The notes under the pieces: generated by a model
What the model was told of the DNA's origin: nothing
Databases searched by the model: none
What the model saw: the letters and a program-made list of their open reading frames with translations, nothing else
Position numbers and translations under genes: made by a program
Part shown: in pieces, positions 7,707-16,109 of the stretch
How the letters are laid out: each line of letters begins with the position of its first letter
How positions within the stretch are numbered: position 1 is the first letter of the stretch
Virus record (IMG/VR): IMGVR_UViG_3300032282_000492
Location: 1-22,207 of that record
Origin: a virus
Strand: one strand, 5' to 3'
DNA: 22,207 nucleotides

Positions 7707-8629
7707 TGACTACTACATACGGAAACATTATTGATGATGTTGCCTCCAGCCTTGCTGGTTATACAATGCGTCAAGATAGGGCTACCCATCTAACTGCAGA
7801 TGTAACTTCATCGGCTGTTTCACTGGCACTTGCAGATACTTCTAATATTGGTAAGGGTGTAATAGAAATTGATGAAGAACTATTATGGCTTGATTCCTAT
7901 GACCGTATTTCTTCAACCGCTGCTGTCCCACCTTATGGTCGTGGATATCAAGGCACTACTGCTTCTGCTCATACAAGCGGCACGAAAGTAACTATTGCTC
8001 CAACATTTCCTCGTTCAACAATTAAGAAGGCTATCAATGATACTATTGATGCAGCCTTCCCTAACTTATTCGGTGTAGCAACATACACCTTTGCTTTCAA
8101 CTCAGCAAAAACAACTTACTCAATTCCAGCCGATGTTCAATCAGTCTTATATGTATCTTGGCAAGATGTTGGACCTTCGGGAGAATGGTTGCCAGTTAAA
8201 ACTTGGAACCACGACCCATTGGCTAATGCTGGAGTCTATACTACAAATAATAGCATTTCAGTGTATGACCGTCAAATTATTCCCGGCAGAACTGTTCAGA
8301 TTTATTACATTAAGAAGCCTGCTACTTTTTCACAATTATCGACAATTACATTAACTAATGCTCAAGTATTTGAAACACTAACTGGACTTCCTTCATCTTG
8401 CAAAGATGTAATTATTTATGGTGCTGCTTATCGCCTAGCCTCATTCATTGACCCAGGTCGTTTGAATTACCAATCTGCTGATGCAGACCAAGCCGATACC
8501 AAGATTCAATACGGCTCTGGTGCATCTACTGCTCGTTTCCTTCTCGCTCTATACCAGCAACGCCTTACAGAAGAAAGTAAAAAACTACGTGACCAATACC
8601 CATCCCGCCCACATTACACGAGGTATTAA
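7706..8629 (+). CDS. Head-to-tail adaptor-like protein, 307 residues
   Basis: ATG at 7706 is preferred over the in-frame ATG at 7700 because it gives the TAATG overlap used throughout this operon and places AAGGTG at a usable distance. Residues about 28-112 form a beta-rich segment containing EIDEELLWLDS and RGYQGTTASAHTSG, a pattern shared with the N-terminus of the following fibre. The remainder includes AINDTIDAAFPNLF, a beta region, and helical ends with VIIYGAAYRLASFIDPGRLN and ALYQQRLTEESKKLRDQYP, resembling the helical core of phage adaptor proteins that join portal and tail. Position between head and tail genes supports this. Function is inferred. Confidence 0.6.
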   Translation: MTTTYGNIIDDVASSLAGYTMRQDRATHLTADVTSSAVSLALADTSNIGKGVIEIDEELLWLDSYDRISSTAAVPPYGRGYQGTTASAHTSGTKVTIAPTFPRSTIKKAINDTIDAAFPNLFGVATYTFAFNSAKTTYSIPADVQSVLYVSWQDVGPSGEWLPVKTWNHDPLANAGVYTTNNSISVYDRQIIPGRTVQIYYIKKPATFSQLSTITLTNAQVFETLTGLPSSCKDVIIYGAAYRLASFIDPGRLNYQSADADQADTKIQYGSGASTARFLLALYQQRLTEESKKLRDQYPSRPHYTRY

Positions 8630-8632
8630 TAA

Positions 8633-10861
8633 ATGACTACTCGCCTTTATTCATCCATCTCACAGGAAACCACTCTTGTATCAGCGCTATCATCTAGCGC
8701 AACAACTATGGTGGTCAACTCTGCGTCAGCCCTGCTTGCAACTATTACGCCTGCTGCTGGTGAAACCTTTACGGTTGTTATTGACCCTGATACGGCTCTT
8801 GAAGAAATTGTAGATGTAGTCTATCCTAGTGCTCCCGGAAGCACAACTTTAACTATTACTCGCAACATTGATTCATCTACTGCTATTGCTCACTCAGCAG
8901 GAGCCAAAGTTCGTCATATGGCTATTAGCCGTGACTTCCGTGAGGCTAATACTCACGTTAATGGAACACTTGCTCAGCACGGAGCAACTACATCTACAGA
9001 ACTTCGTGGCGTTATCTCTGATGAAACAGGAACTGGTTCTCTAGTATTTGCTACTTCGCCTACTCTTGTAACTCCAGCCTTAGGAACTCCTGCATCTGGA
9101 ACACTTACAAATACAACTGGACTTCCACTGACAACTGGTGTAACTGGCACATTGCCAGTAGCCAATGGTGGAACTGGTGTAACAACATCAACTGGTTCTG
9201 GCGCAAACGTATTAGGAACTAGCCCAACTATTGCTAGCCCAACCATTACTGGCACAGGTGCTATTGCAGGAACCTTTACAGGAAACATTACTGGTAACGT
9301 AACTGGAACTGTATCAGGCAATGCTGGAACAGTAACTAATGGTGTTTATACAACAGACACTGGCACTGTAACTTCTACAATGATTGCCAATGGCACTATT
9401 GTAGATGCGGATATTAACTCTGCAGCAGCCATTACAAAAACTAAGATTTCAGGCACTGCTATTACAGCAGCCGATACTGGCACAGTAACAAGCACAATGC
9501 TTCTTGATGGAACAATCCTTAATGCTGATATTAATGCTAGTGCTGCTATCGCCAAGACTAAGTTAGACCTTGGTGGAACTATTACCTCTGCTGACTTGGT
9601 AGATGGAACTATTGTAGCCACAGATATTGCTGATGGAACTATCACTGCAGCCAAGATGGTATCTGACCCTTATGCTCGCGCTAACCATACTGGCACACAG
9701 ACTGCATCTACTATTTCAAACTTTGATACACAGGTTCGCACATCAACTGTAAGTCAAATGGGTGCTCCTACTGCAGATTTATCACTGGCTACATATAAAA
9801 TTACTAACCTTGGAACTCCTACAGTATCTACCGATGCTTCAACTAAGGCTTATGTAGATGCACAGATTACTGCCCTTGTAGGTGGTGCTCCTGGAACACT
9901 TGATACTCTTAATGAAATTGCAACCGCTATCTCTAGTGGTGGTTCATTTGAATCAACAGTAGTTCTTAAATCAGGTTCTACTATGACAGGTGCTTTAACT
10001 TTATCAGGTGCTCCTACAACAAGCCTACACGCTGCTACTAAGGCTTATGTAGATACCGTTGCTGGCTCTGCTACGGCTGCTGCAGCCTCTGCTGCTGCTG
10101 CTGAAACAACCTATGACAACTTTGATGATAGATACCTTGGAGCCAAGTCATCTGCTCCTAGCGTGGACAACGATGGCAATGCACTTATCACTGGTGCTTT
10201 GTATTGGAACTCTGTATCTGCTGCTATGTTTGCTTGGACAGGTTCTGCTTGGGGTTCAATCTCCTCAACTGCAGCAATCTATCGCTATCGCTATACAGCA
10301 ACTGCTGGTCAAACATCAGTATCTGGAGCAGATGCTAATGGATTAACACTTTCATACATTGTTGGCAAAGAACAGGTATACCTAAATGGTGTGCTTCTTG
10401 TTCGTGATACAGACTACACAGCATCTACTGGAAGTAGCATTACATCTCTTGCTGCTATGGCTGTTAACGATATTGTAGAAATCATTACTTTTACAGCCTT
10501 TGATTTAGCAACTGCTATTGATAAAGCATTGTTTGTTGCTAAGGGTGATATTTTAGTAGCAACCGCTTCTAATACTCCTGGTAAATTAACAGTAGGAACT
10601 GATACTTATATCTTAACTGCTGACTCAACCACAGCAACTGGAATTAAGTGGACAGCACCTGTTGCTGGTTACTCAGCACCAACACTAGGTTCAACAAGCA
10701 TTACATCAGGTTCAACAGTAACAACAATTGCTGGTTTAACCCTGACAGCACCAACTTTAACTGGAACTGTAACAGCATCGGGTGATATAACATTATCTGC
10801 ATCTGGAGCATTTGGAAGCATTAAAGATTTTCAAACACTTAGCCTAATGGGAGCACTATAA
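8633..10861 (+). CDS. Repetitive tail fibre protein, 742 residues
   Basis: ATG three bases after the adaptor stop, with GAGG upstream. Residues 12-110 are a beta-rich domain resembling that of the adaptor, probably attaching the fibre to the tail. Residues about 140-360 are low-complexity Thr/Gly/Ala/Ile repeats with recurrent TGTVTSTM, DGTI.ADI and AAIAKTK units typical of trimeric fibre shafts. LGTPTVSTDASTKAYVDAQI and TTSLHAATKAYVDT form a repeated fibre motif near residues 400-480. Residues 550-625 contain QVYLNGVLLVRDTDYTAS, a common phage fibre module. It lacks a chaperone or peptidase signature at the C-terminus. It would recognise the host or carry the adhesins encoded downstream. Its stop overlaps the next start. 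Confidence 0.8.
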   Translation: MTTRLYSSISQETTLVSALSSSATTMVVNSASALLATITPAAGETFTVVIDPDTALEEIVDVVYPSAPGSTTLTITRNIDSSTAIAHSAGAKVRHMAISRDFREANTHVNGTLAQHGATTSTELRGVISDETGTGSLVFATSPTLVTPALGTPASGTLTNTTGLPLTTGVTGTLPVANGGTGVTTSTGSGANVLGTSPTIASPTITGTGAIAGTFTGNITGNVTGTVSGNAGTVTNGVYTTDTGTVTSTMIANGTIVDADINSAAAITKTKISGTAITAADTGTVTSTMLLDGTILNADINASAAIAKTKLDLGGTITSADLVDGTIVATDIADGTITAAKMVSDPYARANHTGTQTASTISNFDTQVRTSTVSQMGAPTADLSLATYKITNLGTPTVSTDASTKAYVDAQITALVGGAPGTLDTLNEIATAISSGGSFESTVVLKSGSTMTGALTLSGAPTTSLHAATKAYVDTVAGSATAAAASAAAAETTYDNFDDRYLGAKSSAPSVDNDGNALITGALYWNSVSAAMFAWTGSAWGSISSTAAIYRYRYTATAGQTSVSGADANGLTLSYIVGKEQVYLNGVLLVRDTDYTASTGSSITSLAAMAVNDIVEIITFTAFDLATAIDKALFVAKGDILVATASNTPGKLTVGTDTYILTADSTTATGIKWTAPVAGYSAPTLGSTSITSGSTVTTIAGLTLTAPTLTGTVTASGDITLSASGAFGSIKDFQTLSLMGAL

Positions 10862-11016
10862 TGAGCAAAGCAAGAGATTTAGCAAATATAGCCACAACGC
10901 TGGCTACCGTATCAACAACAGAATTGGGTTATGTAGATGGAGTCACTTCTCCAATCCAAACTCAAATTAACAATATAGACTCAACACCAACAGCACTAAT
11001 GACAATGGGAGCATAA
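10861..11016 (+). CDS. Short fibre-like protein, 51 residues
   Basis: TAATG overlap with the fibre gene and GGGAG upstream support the start. The product contains TTELGYVDGVTSPIQTQIN, a motif I recognise from the shafts of many phage fibres. Its end (ALMTMGA) resembles the end of the fibre (LSLMGAL). It may be a separately translated fibre module or a leftover of a fibre gene split by recombination. It could be assembled with the large fibre. Confidence 0.55.
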   Translation: MSKARDLANIATTLATVSTTELGYVDGVTSPIQTQINNIDSTPTALMTMGA

Positions 11017-11019
11017 CCA

Positions 11020-11349
11020 ATGGCAACTACATATAAGGTCCTAGGGCAAGTAGCCCCATCAGCAACTACCGCAACAACACTATATACAGTTGGTGCTGGT
11101 AAGTCAACAGTAGTATCTACTATTGCTGTATGTAACCGTGCTGCTACTGCAGCAACATACCGAGTGGCTATTCGCCCTGCGGGTGCAACACTATCTAATG
11201 AACATTATATTGCCTATGATTCTACAGTGGCTGCTAATGATTCAACAATGCTTACTATTGGAATTACTCTTGCTACTACAGATGTTATTACTGTATATGC
11301 ATCAACTGCTAACCTTTCCTTCAATGCTTTTGGAAGCGAGATTGCATAA
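11020..11349 (+). CDS. Small beta-rich tail-associated protein, copy A (109 residues)
   Basis: ATG three bases after the upstream stop, with GGGAG as ribosome binding site. The product is Thr/Ala/Val-rich and beta-patterned: TATTLYTVGAGKSTVVSTIAV is followed by NRAATAATYRVAIRPAG. It aligns over its length with the 100-residue protein at 12455 (shared TATLYTV, STVV/TTVV, N.AA.AAT). No catalytic residues or signal peptide are visible. It is translationally coupled to a glycine-rich adhesin, so it probably forms part of the same tip or baseplate structure. Confidence 0.65.
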   Translation: MATTYKVLGQVAPSATTATTLYTVGAGKSTVVSTIAVCNRAATAATYRVAIRPAGATLSNEHYIAYDSTVAANDSTMLTIGITLATTDVITVYASTANLSFNAFGSEIA

Positions 11350-12248
11350 TGGCTATATCCAAACTTAACGCAGCAGCAGCAGTAAATGTTCCTTTAATTC
11401 CACAAGCGTATTTACCTTCGGGTTTAACACTTCGCAATACTTATACAAGCACAACAACTAGTATTACTGGTCAACCATCTCAAGTATTTGTTGTTTTAAT
11501 TGGCGGCGGCGGCGGTGGAACTAATGGTTCTTCTAACGAGTATGCTGGTGGTGCTGGAGGTGGCGGTGGTGGAATTATATCTTCTTGGGTTCCATCTTTT
11601 ACTTCTGTAACCATTGGCGCAGGTGGAACTGGTGGAGCAGCAAACGCAAATTGCATTGTTGGAACTGCAGGCGGAGAATCTTATGTTTCTTCAGTTCCAG
11701 GATTTACTGCTCCTGGCGGAAGCGGCGGCGGTAACTCTTCAGGTTATGGTGGCACTGGCGGAACATCTGGAACATATAAATTTATTGGAACAGTGGCTTA
11801 TACCGCTGGTGCAGCAGGCGGCGCAGGTGGTTCGTATCCAAGTGGTAGCAATGGCACTGCTGGCACCGCTAGCACTGTTGTAAGTGGCGGAGGTGGTGGT
11901 GGTGCTGGTTCAACAGGCACCGCTACTGCTTTCAATGGCGCAGCAGGTGGCGCGGGATATTATGCAGGTGGTGGTGGTTCAGGCGGAACTGGCTCTGGTG
12001 GTGTAGGCGGCTCAGGTGGTGCATCAACAAATTATAGTTACACAGGCGGAACAAGTGGCACCAATCTTGGTGGCGGAGGCGGGGCTGGAATTTTTGCTAA
12101 TGGAACAACTGCTACAACAACTGCTGGTGCCGCAGGTGGTTCAGGCGGAGGCGGTGGTGGTGGAGCAAGAGGTCCAGCAAACATAGGTATAAGTGCAATC
12201 GCAGCAGGTGGAAATGGCGGAGCAGGTGGCTGCTTCGTATATTGGTGA
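11349..12248 (+). CDS. Glycine-rich putative adhesin, copy A (299 residues)
   Basis: TAATG overlap fixes the start. After an N-terminal stretch of about 45 residues, VFVVLIGGGGGG opens a region of more than 200 residues dominated by Gly with Ala, Ser and Thr (SFTSVTIGAGGTGGAAN, GGAGGGGGGIISSW), ending GGAGGCFVYW. This fits the phage glycine-rich domain class in which a hydrophobic strand leads into polyglycine segments; in some tail tips such segments pack as polyglycine-II helices. A receptor-binding role is inferred. It pairs with the preceding small beta protein, and the same pair recurs at 12455-13431. Confidence 0.7.
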   Translation: MAISKLNAAAAVNVPLIPQAYLPSGLTLRNTYTSTTTSITGQPSQVFVVLIGGGGGGTNGSSNEYAGGAGGGGGGIISSWVPSFTSVTIGAGGTGGAANANCIVGTAGGESYVSSVPGFTAPGGSGGGNSSGYGGTGGTSGTYKFIGTVAYTAGAAGGAGGSYPSGSNGTAGTASTVVSGGGGGGAGSTGTATAFNGAAGGAGYYAGGGGSGGTGSGGVGGSGGASTNYSYTGGTSGTNLGGGGGAGIFANGTTATTTAGAAGGSGGGGGGGARGPANIGISAIAAGGNGGAGGCFVYW

Positions 12249-12261
12249 TAGGGAGATATAA

Positions 12262-12435
12262 ATGACTACATTTGCAGTAATGCTTAGTAATCAAGTAACA
12301 AATACAATAGATGCACCTTCATTAGAAGTTGCAGAAGAAGCAACTGGACAGACCTGTATTGAATATACAAAGGATAATCCAGCAAGTATTGGCTGGACAT
12401 ATGCCGATGGCATATTTACAGCACCAACAAACTAA
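12262..12435 (+). CDS. Small tail-region protein ending in GWTYADGIFTAP, 57 residues
   Basis: ATG preceded by GGGAGATATA. The product MTTFAVMLSNQVTNTIDAPS continues with LEVAEEATGQTCIEYTKDNP and ends in a W-x-Y-x-x-G-x-F-x-x-P pattern. Such endings occur in small phage proteins next to fibre genes and in fibre-assembly-like proteins. Here it separates the two adhesin modules, so a folding or attachment role is possible; function is not established. Confidence 0.65.
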   Translation: MTTFAVMLSNQVTNTIDAPSLEVAEEATGQTCIEYTKDNPASIGWTYADGIFTAPTN

Positions 12436-12454
12436 CAACGGAAGGTAGTAACTA

Positions 12455-12757
12455 ATGGCTACAACAACTAAGGCGCTCGTAAGAGCAGCAGCAGGAACAT
12501 CAACGGCTACACTGTATACAGTGCCAGCCTCTACAACAACAGTAGTAACTAATATCGTGGTAACTAACTCAGCAGCATCTGCTGCTACATTTACCCTTAC
12601 GCTCAACAGCGTTGATATATTTACTACAACTGCAATTGCCGCTAACTCAACAGCAATGTTTGACTTAAAACAGGTAATGGCAACAACTCAAATTATTGCT
12701 GGTTTTGCCAGCGCAGTAACAGTTAAGTTTCACATCAGCGGAGTGGAGATTTCCTAA
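12455..12757 (+). CDS. Small beta-rich tail-associated protein, copy B (100 residues)
   Basis: ATG with GGAAGG upstream. TSTATLYTVPASTTTVVTNI and NSAASAATFTLTLNSV align with the 109-residue copy A, while the C-terminal half has diverged (MATTQIIAGFASAVTVKFHI). The final GVEIS corresponds to copy A's GSEIA. It overlaps the downstream glycine-rich gene by TAATG, exactly as copy A does with its own partner, so the gene pair was duplicated as a unit. Confidence 0.65.
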   Translation: MATTTKALVRAAAGTSTATLYTVPASTTTVVTNIVVTNSAASAATFTLTLNSVDIFTTTAIAANSTAMFDLKQVMATTQIIAGFASAVTVKFHISGVEIS

Positions 12758-13431
12758 TGGCATCAACAGTATTTCCTGTAGCATCATCTGGATTTAATCC
12801 AACAACTGTAACACTTCAACAAACAATTACATCTGGCTCTACCGTTACTATTCCTGCTGGAGTTAGCAATGTTTGGGCTGTTTTAATTGGCGGAGGTCAA
12901 GCAGGACAATCTAACGGTGCAGGCGGTGGCGGTGGCGGAGTTACTGTTGGCTGGACTCCTGTTAAAGTAGGTTCAAATTACATAGAAATAGGTGCTGGTG
13001 GCACTGGCAGTCTTGGTTCTGGTGGAAGAACTGCTCTTGGTATTTTAGTTGCAGGTGGTGGCGGAAGCACAGGTCCAGGTGCTGCCACAAATGGTGCTGG
13101 CTCAGGAATTGCATCTTATTATGGAGCACCCGCTGGTGCAAATTTTGGCGGTGGACAAATGGCTGGCAATGGTGGAGTAACCGCTGGTTCTGGAAGTTCT
13201 GGAATGTATACAGGTGGTGGCGGTGGTTGGAATAACGGCACAGGTCTAGCAGGTGGTGCTAGTTTAGCAACTGGTTACACAGGTGGTAGCGCTGGTAGTA
13301 ATCCTGGCGGCGGTGGCGCAGGATATTTAGCAAACGCAAGTGGTGGCACAGGTGGTTCTGGCGGAGGTGGAGGCGGAGGTGGCGGAACACCTGGTGCTGG
13401 TGGCGCGGGTGTCGCTCTTATTTATTACTAA
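12757..13431 (+). CDS. Glycine-rich putative adhesin, copy B (224 residues)
   Basis: TAATG start. The N-terminal SGSTVTIPAGVSNVWAVLIGG is the classic entry to phage glycine-rich domains (compare VPAGVTxVxVxxVGGGGG), followed by GGGGGGVTVGWTPVKVG and EIGAGGTGSLG. Long Gly-rich stretches reach the C-terminus GGAGVALIYY. It is shorter than copy A but shares the VLIGGG, W.P..V..IGAGGTG and terminal aromatic pattern. Likely host-recognition tip protein by analogy; the receptor is unknown. Confidence 0.7.
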   Translation: MASTVFPVASSGFNPTTVTLQQTITSGSTVTIPAGVSNVWAVLIGGGQAGQSNGAGGGGGGVTVGWTPVKVGSNYIEIGAGGTGSLGSGGRTALGILVAGGGGSTGPGAATNGAGSGIASYYGAPAGANFGGGQMAGNGGVTAGSGSSGMYTGGGGGWNNGTGLAGGASLATGYTGGSAGSNPGGGGAGYLANASGGTGGSGGGGGGGGGTPGAGGAGVALIYY

Positions 13432-13447
13432 TTCTTAGGAGAATAAT

Positions 13448-13591
13448 ATGACAATTAGATATACATATAACTGTTCAAATTGTAGCAATACATACATTGA
13501 ACAACGCACAGCAGAAGAATCACAATACTTCTCAAATTGTAGCAAGTGTAATACAGAACTTAATCTAGTATCTGAAACCCCTGCTGAATAA
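13448..13591 (+). CDS. Small zinc-ribbon protein, 47 residues
   Basis: ATG preceded by AGGAGAATAAT. The product MTIRYTYNCSNCSNTYIEQR continues to FSNCSKCNTELNL, giving two CxxC pairs (C9/C12 and C31/C34) in a YxYxCxxC context similar to FmdB-type ribbons. It probably binds one zinc ion. Its place between adhesin and tail genes is unusual for a regulator; it could be a minor tail component or a regulator of late genes. Confidence 0.6.
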   Translation: MTIRYTYNCSNCSNTYIEQRTAEESQYFSNCSKCNTELNLVSETPAE

Positions 13592-13678
13592 TTGATATAC
13601 GAAACCTCAGATATACAACGGACTATTGATGATTCAGTAGACGAAATAGAAGCATCAATACTATTTTAAGGAGCATAC

Positions 13679-15910
13679 GTGGCTGGTAAAGATATTACCG
13701 AGGATATCCCGTTAAATATTGGAAATCCTGCAACAAGTGGTTTTTGGAATAATACTGCTGAAAACTATGACGTAGCAATTGGTGGGCTTCCGTTCCTCCT
13801 TGCTCCGACTGATATTAACCCTTACGGTAGAGGAACTGCTCCATACCGTAAGGAACAGTTTGATAGTTCTAAAGAACCTGGAGAGCAATCATTAACAGGT
13901 TGGTGGATTCGTTCTCAATCATCTTTTCACGGCGGGGCTGGTATTAAGTTCTATGACCCATCTTCGGGTGAAACTATCCCTTACCGTTATGTTGATTCTC
14001 AAGGTGTCAATATATGGACAAAGGGACAGGCTACTCTTCTAAAAGACGTATCTCAAGAGCACGTTACTACAGGCTATATAGATGCCAATAGTAAGCCACA
14101 ACAACATATGAGTTCAATCCAATGGACTACTTCAGGTGTTACTTACCAAGGAGCGTTGATTCACGATGAATACGATGTTGATAAAATTGATAGTAATGGC
14201 AATCTCACTCACTTTATTAACTATAATCTGGGAACCGTTGACAAGGTATACGCTATCTGTAATGATGGCACTACTGCTTATTGGATAACTAACGATACTG
14301 GCCCTAGTGGTAAACTGCAAGTTTATAAAAAGGCTCTTAGCCTAGATTATACAACTGGTGGAACTTTAATGTTCTCATCAGCATCTATCACAGTTGCTAA
14401 TGCAGTTATGGAATTTGTTAAAGACCGTATTGTTATGTGTATTAACAATGTTGTATACGAAGTGGCACCTAATGCTACATCCTTGCCAAGTGCTATCTAT
14501 ACTAATCCTAATACAAGTTATGTCTATACAAGCGTATCTGCTTCAGGTCCTGCTATCTATACATCCGGACTTTCCGGACTTTATTCTACTATTCAAAAAT
14601 ATACTCTTGTAACTTCTACTGGTGCTATGCCGGTCCTGAGTTCTGCTTCTGTGGCTGCTGAATTTCCAGCAGGCGAAGTAGTCCATAAGATATTCCATTA
14701 TCTTGGATATATGATTATTGGAACTAACCGAGGTGTAAGAGTAGCCGAAGTTAATGACCAAGATGGAAGTCTAAACTATGGTCCTCTAATTGCTGAAAGC
14801 AATGACCAACCAGTCTATGACTTTACTGCTCGTGACCGTTTTGTATGGTGCGCAACAGGTGTTGCTAACTTATACTCTGGTCTTACTAGAATTGATTTAA
14901 GTGCATCTATTGAAGGTGAACCTTTAAGATTTGCTTATGCAAATGATTTACAACAGGCACACGATGTAAACTACATAACCACTGCTGTATGTTTCATTGG
15001 TAATACTAATCGCATTGCCTATTCTATTGCCTCTGTAACAATGGGAACTAACGTAACCAATAAGCAACGCACTACAACTGTTGCTACGCTTACTACTCAG
15101 ACTGCTCACGGTTTAGCCGTTGGCGATGAAGTGTGGGTAGAAGGTGTTGGTTCACCATTTGATAGCACAACTTCTGAATATACAATTACTGGAACACCAA
15201 CTACAACTACTTTCACCTATACAACTTCATCATCTGGAACAGTAGCCTCAACTGCGGTAACATCTTCGGCAGCAAAAGTTAATAGAGTTGGTCATATCTA
15301 TCTAGAACATCCAACTAACTTAGTATCTTCAGGATATATTCAAACAGGTGCTATTCGTTATGGAACTCTAGAACCTAAAAACTTTAAGTTTATTCGTGGT
15401 CGTGGTGTATTTACCAATGGGGCTATGGATATCCAATCCATTGAAGAGAATGGTGACCTTTATAACGTAATTACTTATGATGTTAATGCTGGTAATCCAG
15501 AGGCTGCAACACTTCAACCTGAAGGTTCTCAAGAATTTGTATCCTATAAATTTACGCTCTCACGTAGCGCAAGCGATAACACCCTAGGCCCTATATTTAA
15601 GGGTTATCAAGTAAAAGCACTTCCAGCAACTAAACGCCAACGGTTGATTCAGTTCCCAGTATGGTGTTTTGACGTGGAAAGCGATAGATATAAAGTGATG
15701 GCAGGTTATGAAGGCCGTGCGTGGGAGCGTATACAATTGCTCGAGGCTATTGAAGCCAATGGAGATATTGTAAACGTTCAAGATTTTACAACTGGAGAAC
15801 GTGTCCAGGGACTTATTGAGAATATTGCATTTGCTCGTAAAACCCCTCCTAGTGACCGTTACAGCGGTTTTGGTGGACTCCTAACAATCACTATTAGAAC
15901 GGTTTTATAA
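13679..15910 (+). CDS. Large tail protein, nozzle- or beta-propeller-like, 743 residues
   Basis: GTG start five bases after AAGGAG. The N-terminal region has a pattern known from actinophage minor tail proteins: GGLPFLLAP, APYRKEQFDSSKEPGEQSL and WWIRSQSSFHGGAGIKFYD. Residues about 170-450 hold repeating beta strands with aromatic ends (AICNDGTTAYWITND, IIGTNRGVRVAEV), suggestive of a propeller. Residues about 461-533 (TAHGLAVGDEVWVEGV, TTTTFTYTTSSSGT) form an inserted Thr-rich beta domain of the FCCH-like type common in phage tail proteins. The last 90 residues include WCFDVESDRY. Its size and position make it a candidate tail nozzle of a short-tailed phage, but a minor tail protein of another type is equally possible. 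Confidence 0.65.
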   Translation: MAGKDITEDIPLNIGNPATSGFWNNTAENYDVAIGGLPFLLAPTDINPYGRGTAPYRKEQFDSSKEPGEQSLTGWWIRSQSSFHGGAGIKFYDPSSGETIPYRYVDSQGVNIWTKGQATLLKDVSQEHVTTGYIDANSKPQQHMSSIQWTTSGVTYQGALIHDEYDVDKIDSNGNLTHFINYNLGTVDKVYAICNDGTTAYWITNDTGPSGKLQVYKKALSLDYTTGGTLMFSSASITVANAVMEFVKDRIVMCINNVVYEVAPNATSLPSAIYTNPNTSYVYTSVSASGPAIYTSGLSGLYSTIQKYTLVTSTGAMPVLSSASVAAEFPAGEVVHKIFHYLGYMIIGTNRGVRVAEVNDQDGSLNYGPLIAESNDQPVYDFTARDRFVWCATGVANLYSGLTRIDLSASIEGEPLRFAYANDLQQAHDVNYITTAVCFIGNTNRIAYSIASVTMGTNVTNKQRTTTVATLTTQTAHGLAVGDEVWVEGVGSPFDSTTSEYTITGTPTTTTFTYTTSSSGTVASTAVTSSAAKVNRVGHIYLEHPTNLVSSGYIQTGAIRYGTLEPKNFKFIRGRGVFTNGAMDIQSIEENGDLYNVITYDVNAGNPEAATLQPEGSQEFVSYKFTLSRSASDNTLGPIFKGYQVKALPATKRQRLIQFPVWCFDVESDRYKVMAGYEGRAWERIQLLEAIEANGDIVNVQDFTTGERVQGLIENIAFARKTPPSDRYSGFGGLLTITIRTVL

Positions 15911-15911
15911 T

Positions 15912-16109
15912 ATGACAGCAGTAGAATGGGCTGGGTTGGCAGTCGCAGTAACAACTATAGCAGCAAGTTTTGTAGGTTCAGTTAGGTGGCTTGTAAAGCA
16001 TTACCTAAGTGAACTTAGAGTAAATGGGGGCAGTTCAGTTAAAGACCAAGTGAACCGATTGGAAACCCGAGTTGACCAAATTTATATCCTTCTTTGCGAG
16101 AAAGAATAG
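15912..16109 (+). CDS. Small single-pass membrane protein, DUF2746-like, 65 residues
   Basis: ATG two bases after the tail gene stop. Residues about 4-26 are one hydrophobic segment, followed by a polar helix (KHYLSELRVNGG) and a short predicted coiled coil (VKDQVNRLETRVDQIYILL). This resembles DUF2746-type proteins found near actinophage lysis genes. Its last 38 bases overlap the next gene in another frame. It could form a membrane-anchored oligomer working with the holin candidates; function is unproven. Confidence 0.65.
   Translation: MTAVEWAGLAVAVTTIAASFVGSVRWLVKHYLSELRVNGGSSVKDQVNRLETRVDQIYILLCEKE

Noticed and set aside
8974-9654. Long minus-strand frames opposite the tail fibre
   Set aside because: Low-complexity Val/Pro/Thr sequences arising from the repetitive fibre codons, with no ribosome binding site or recognisable domain.
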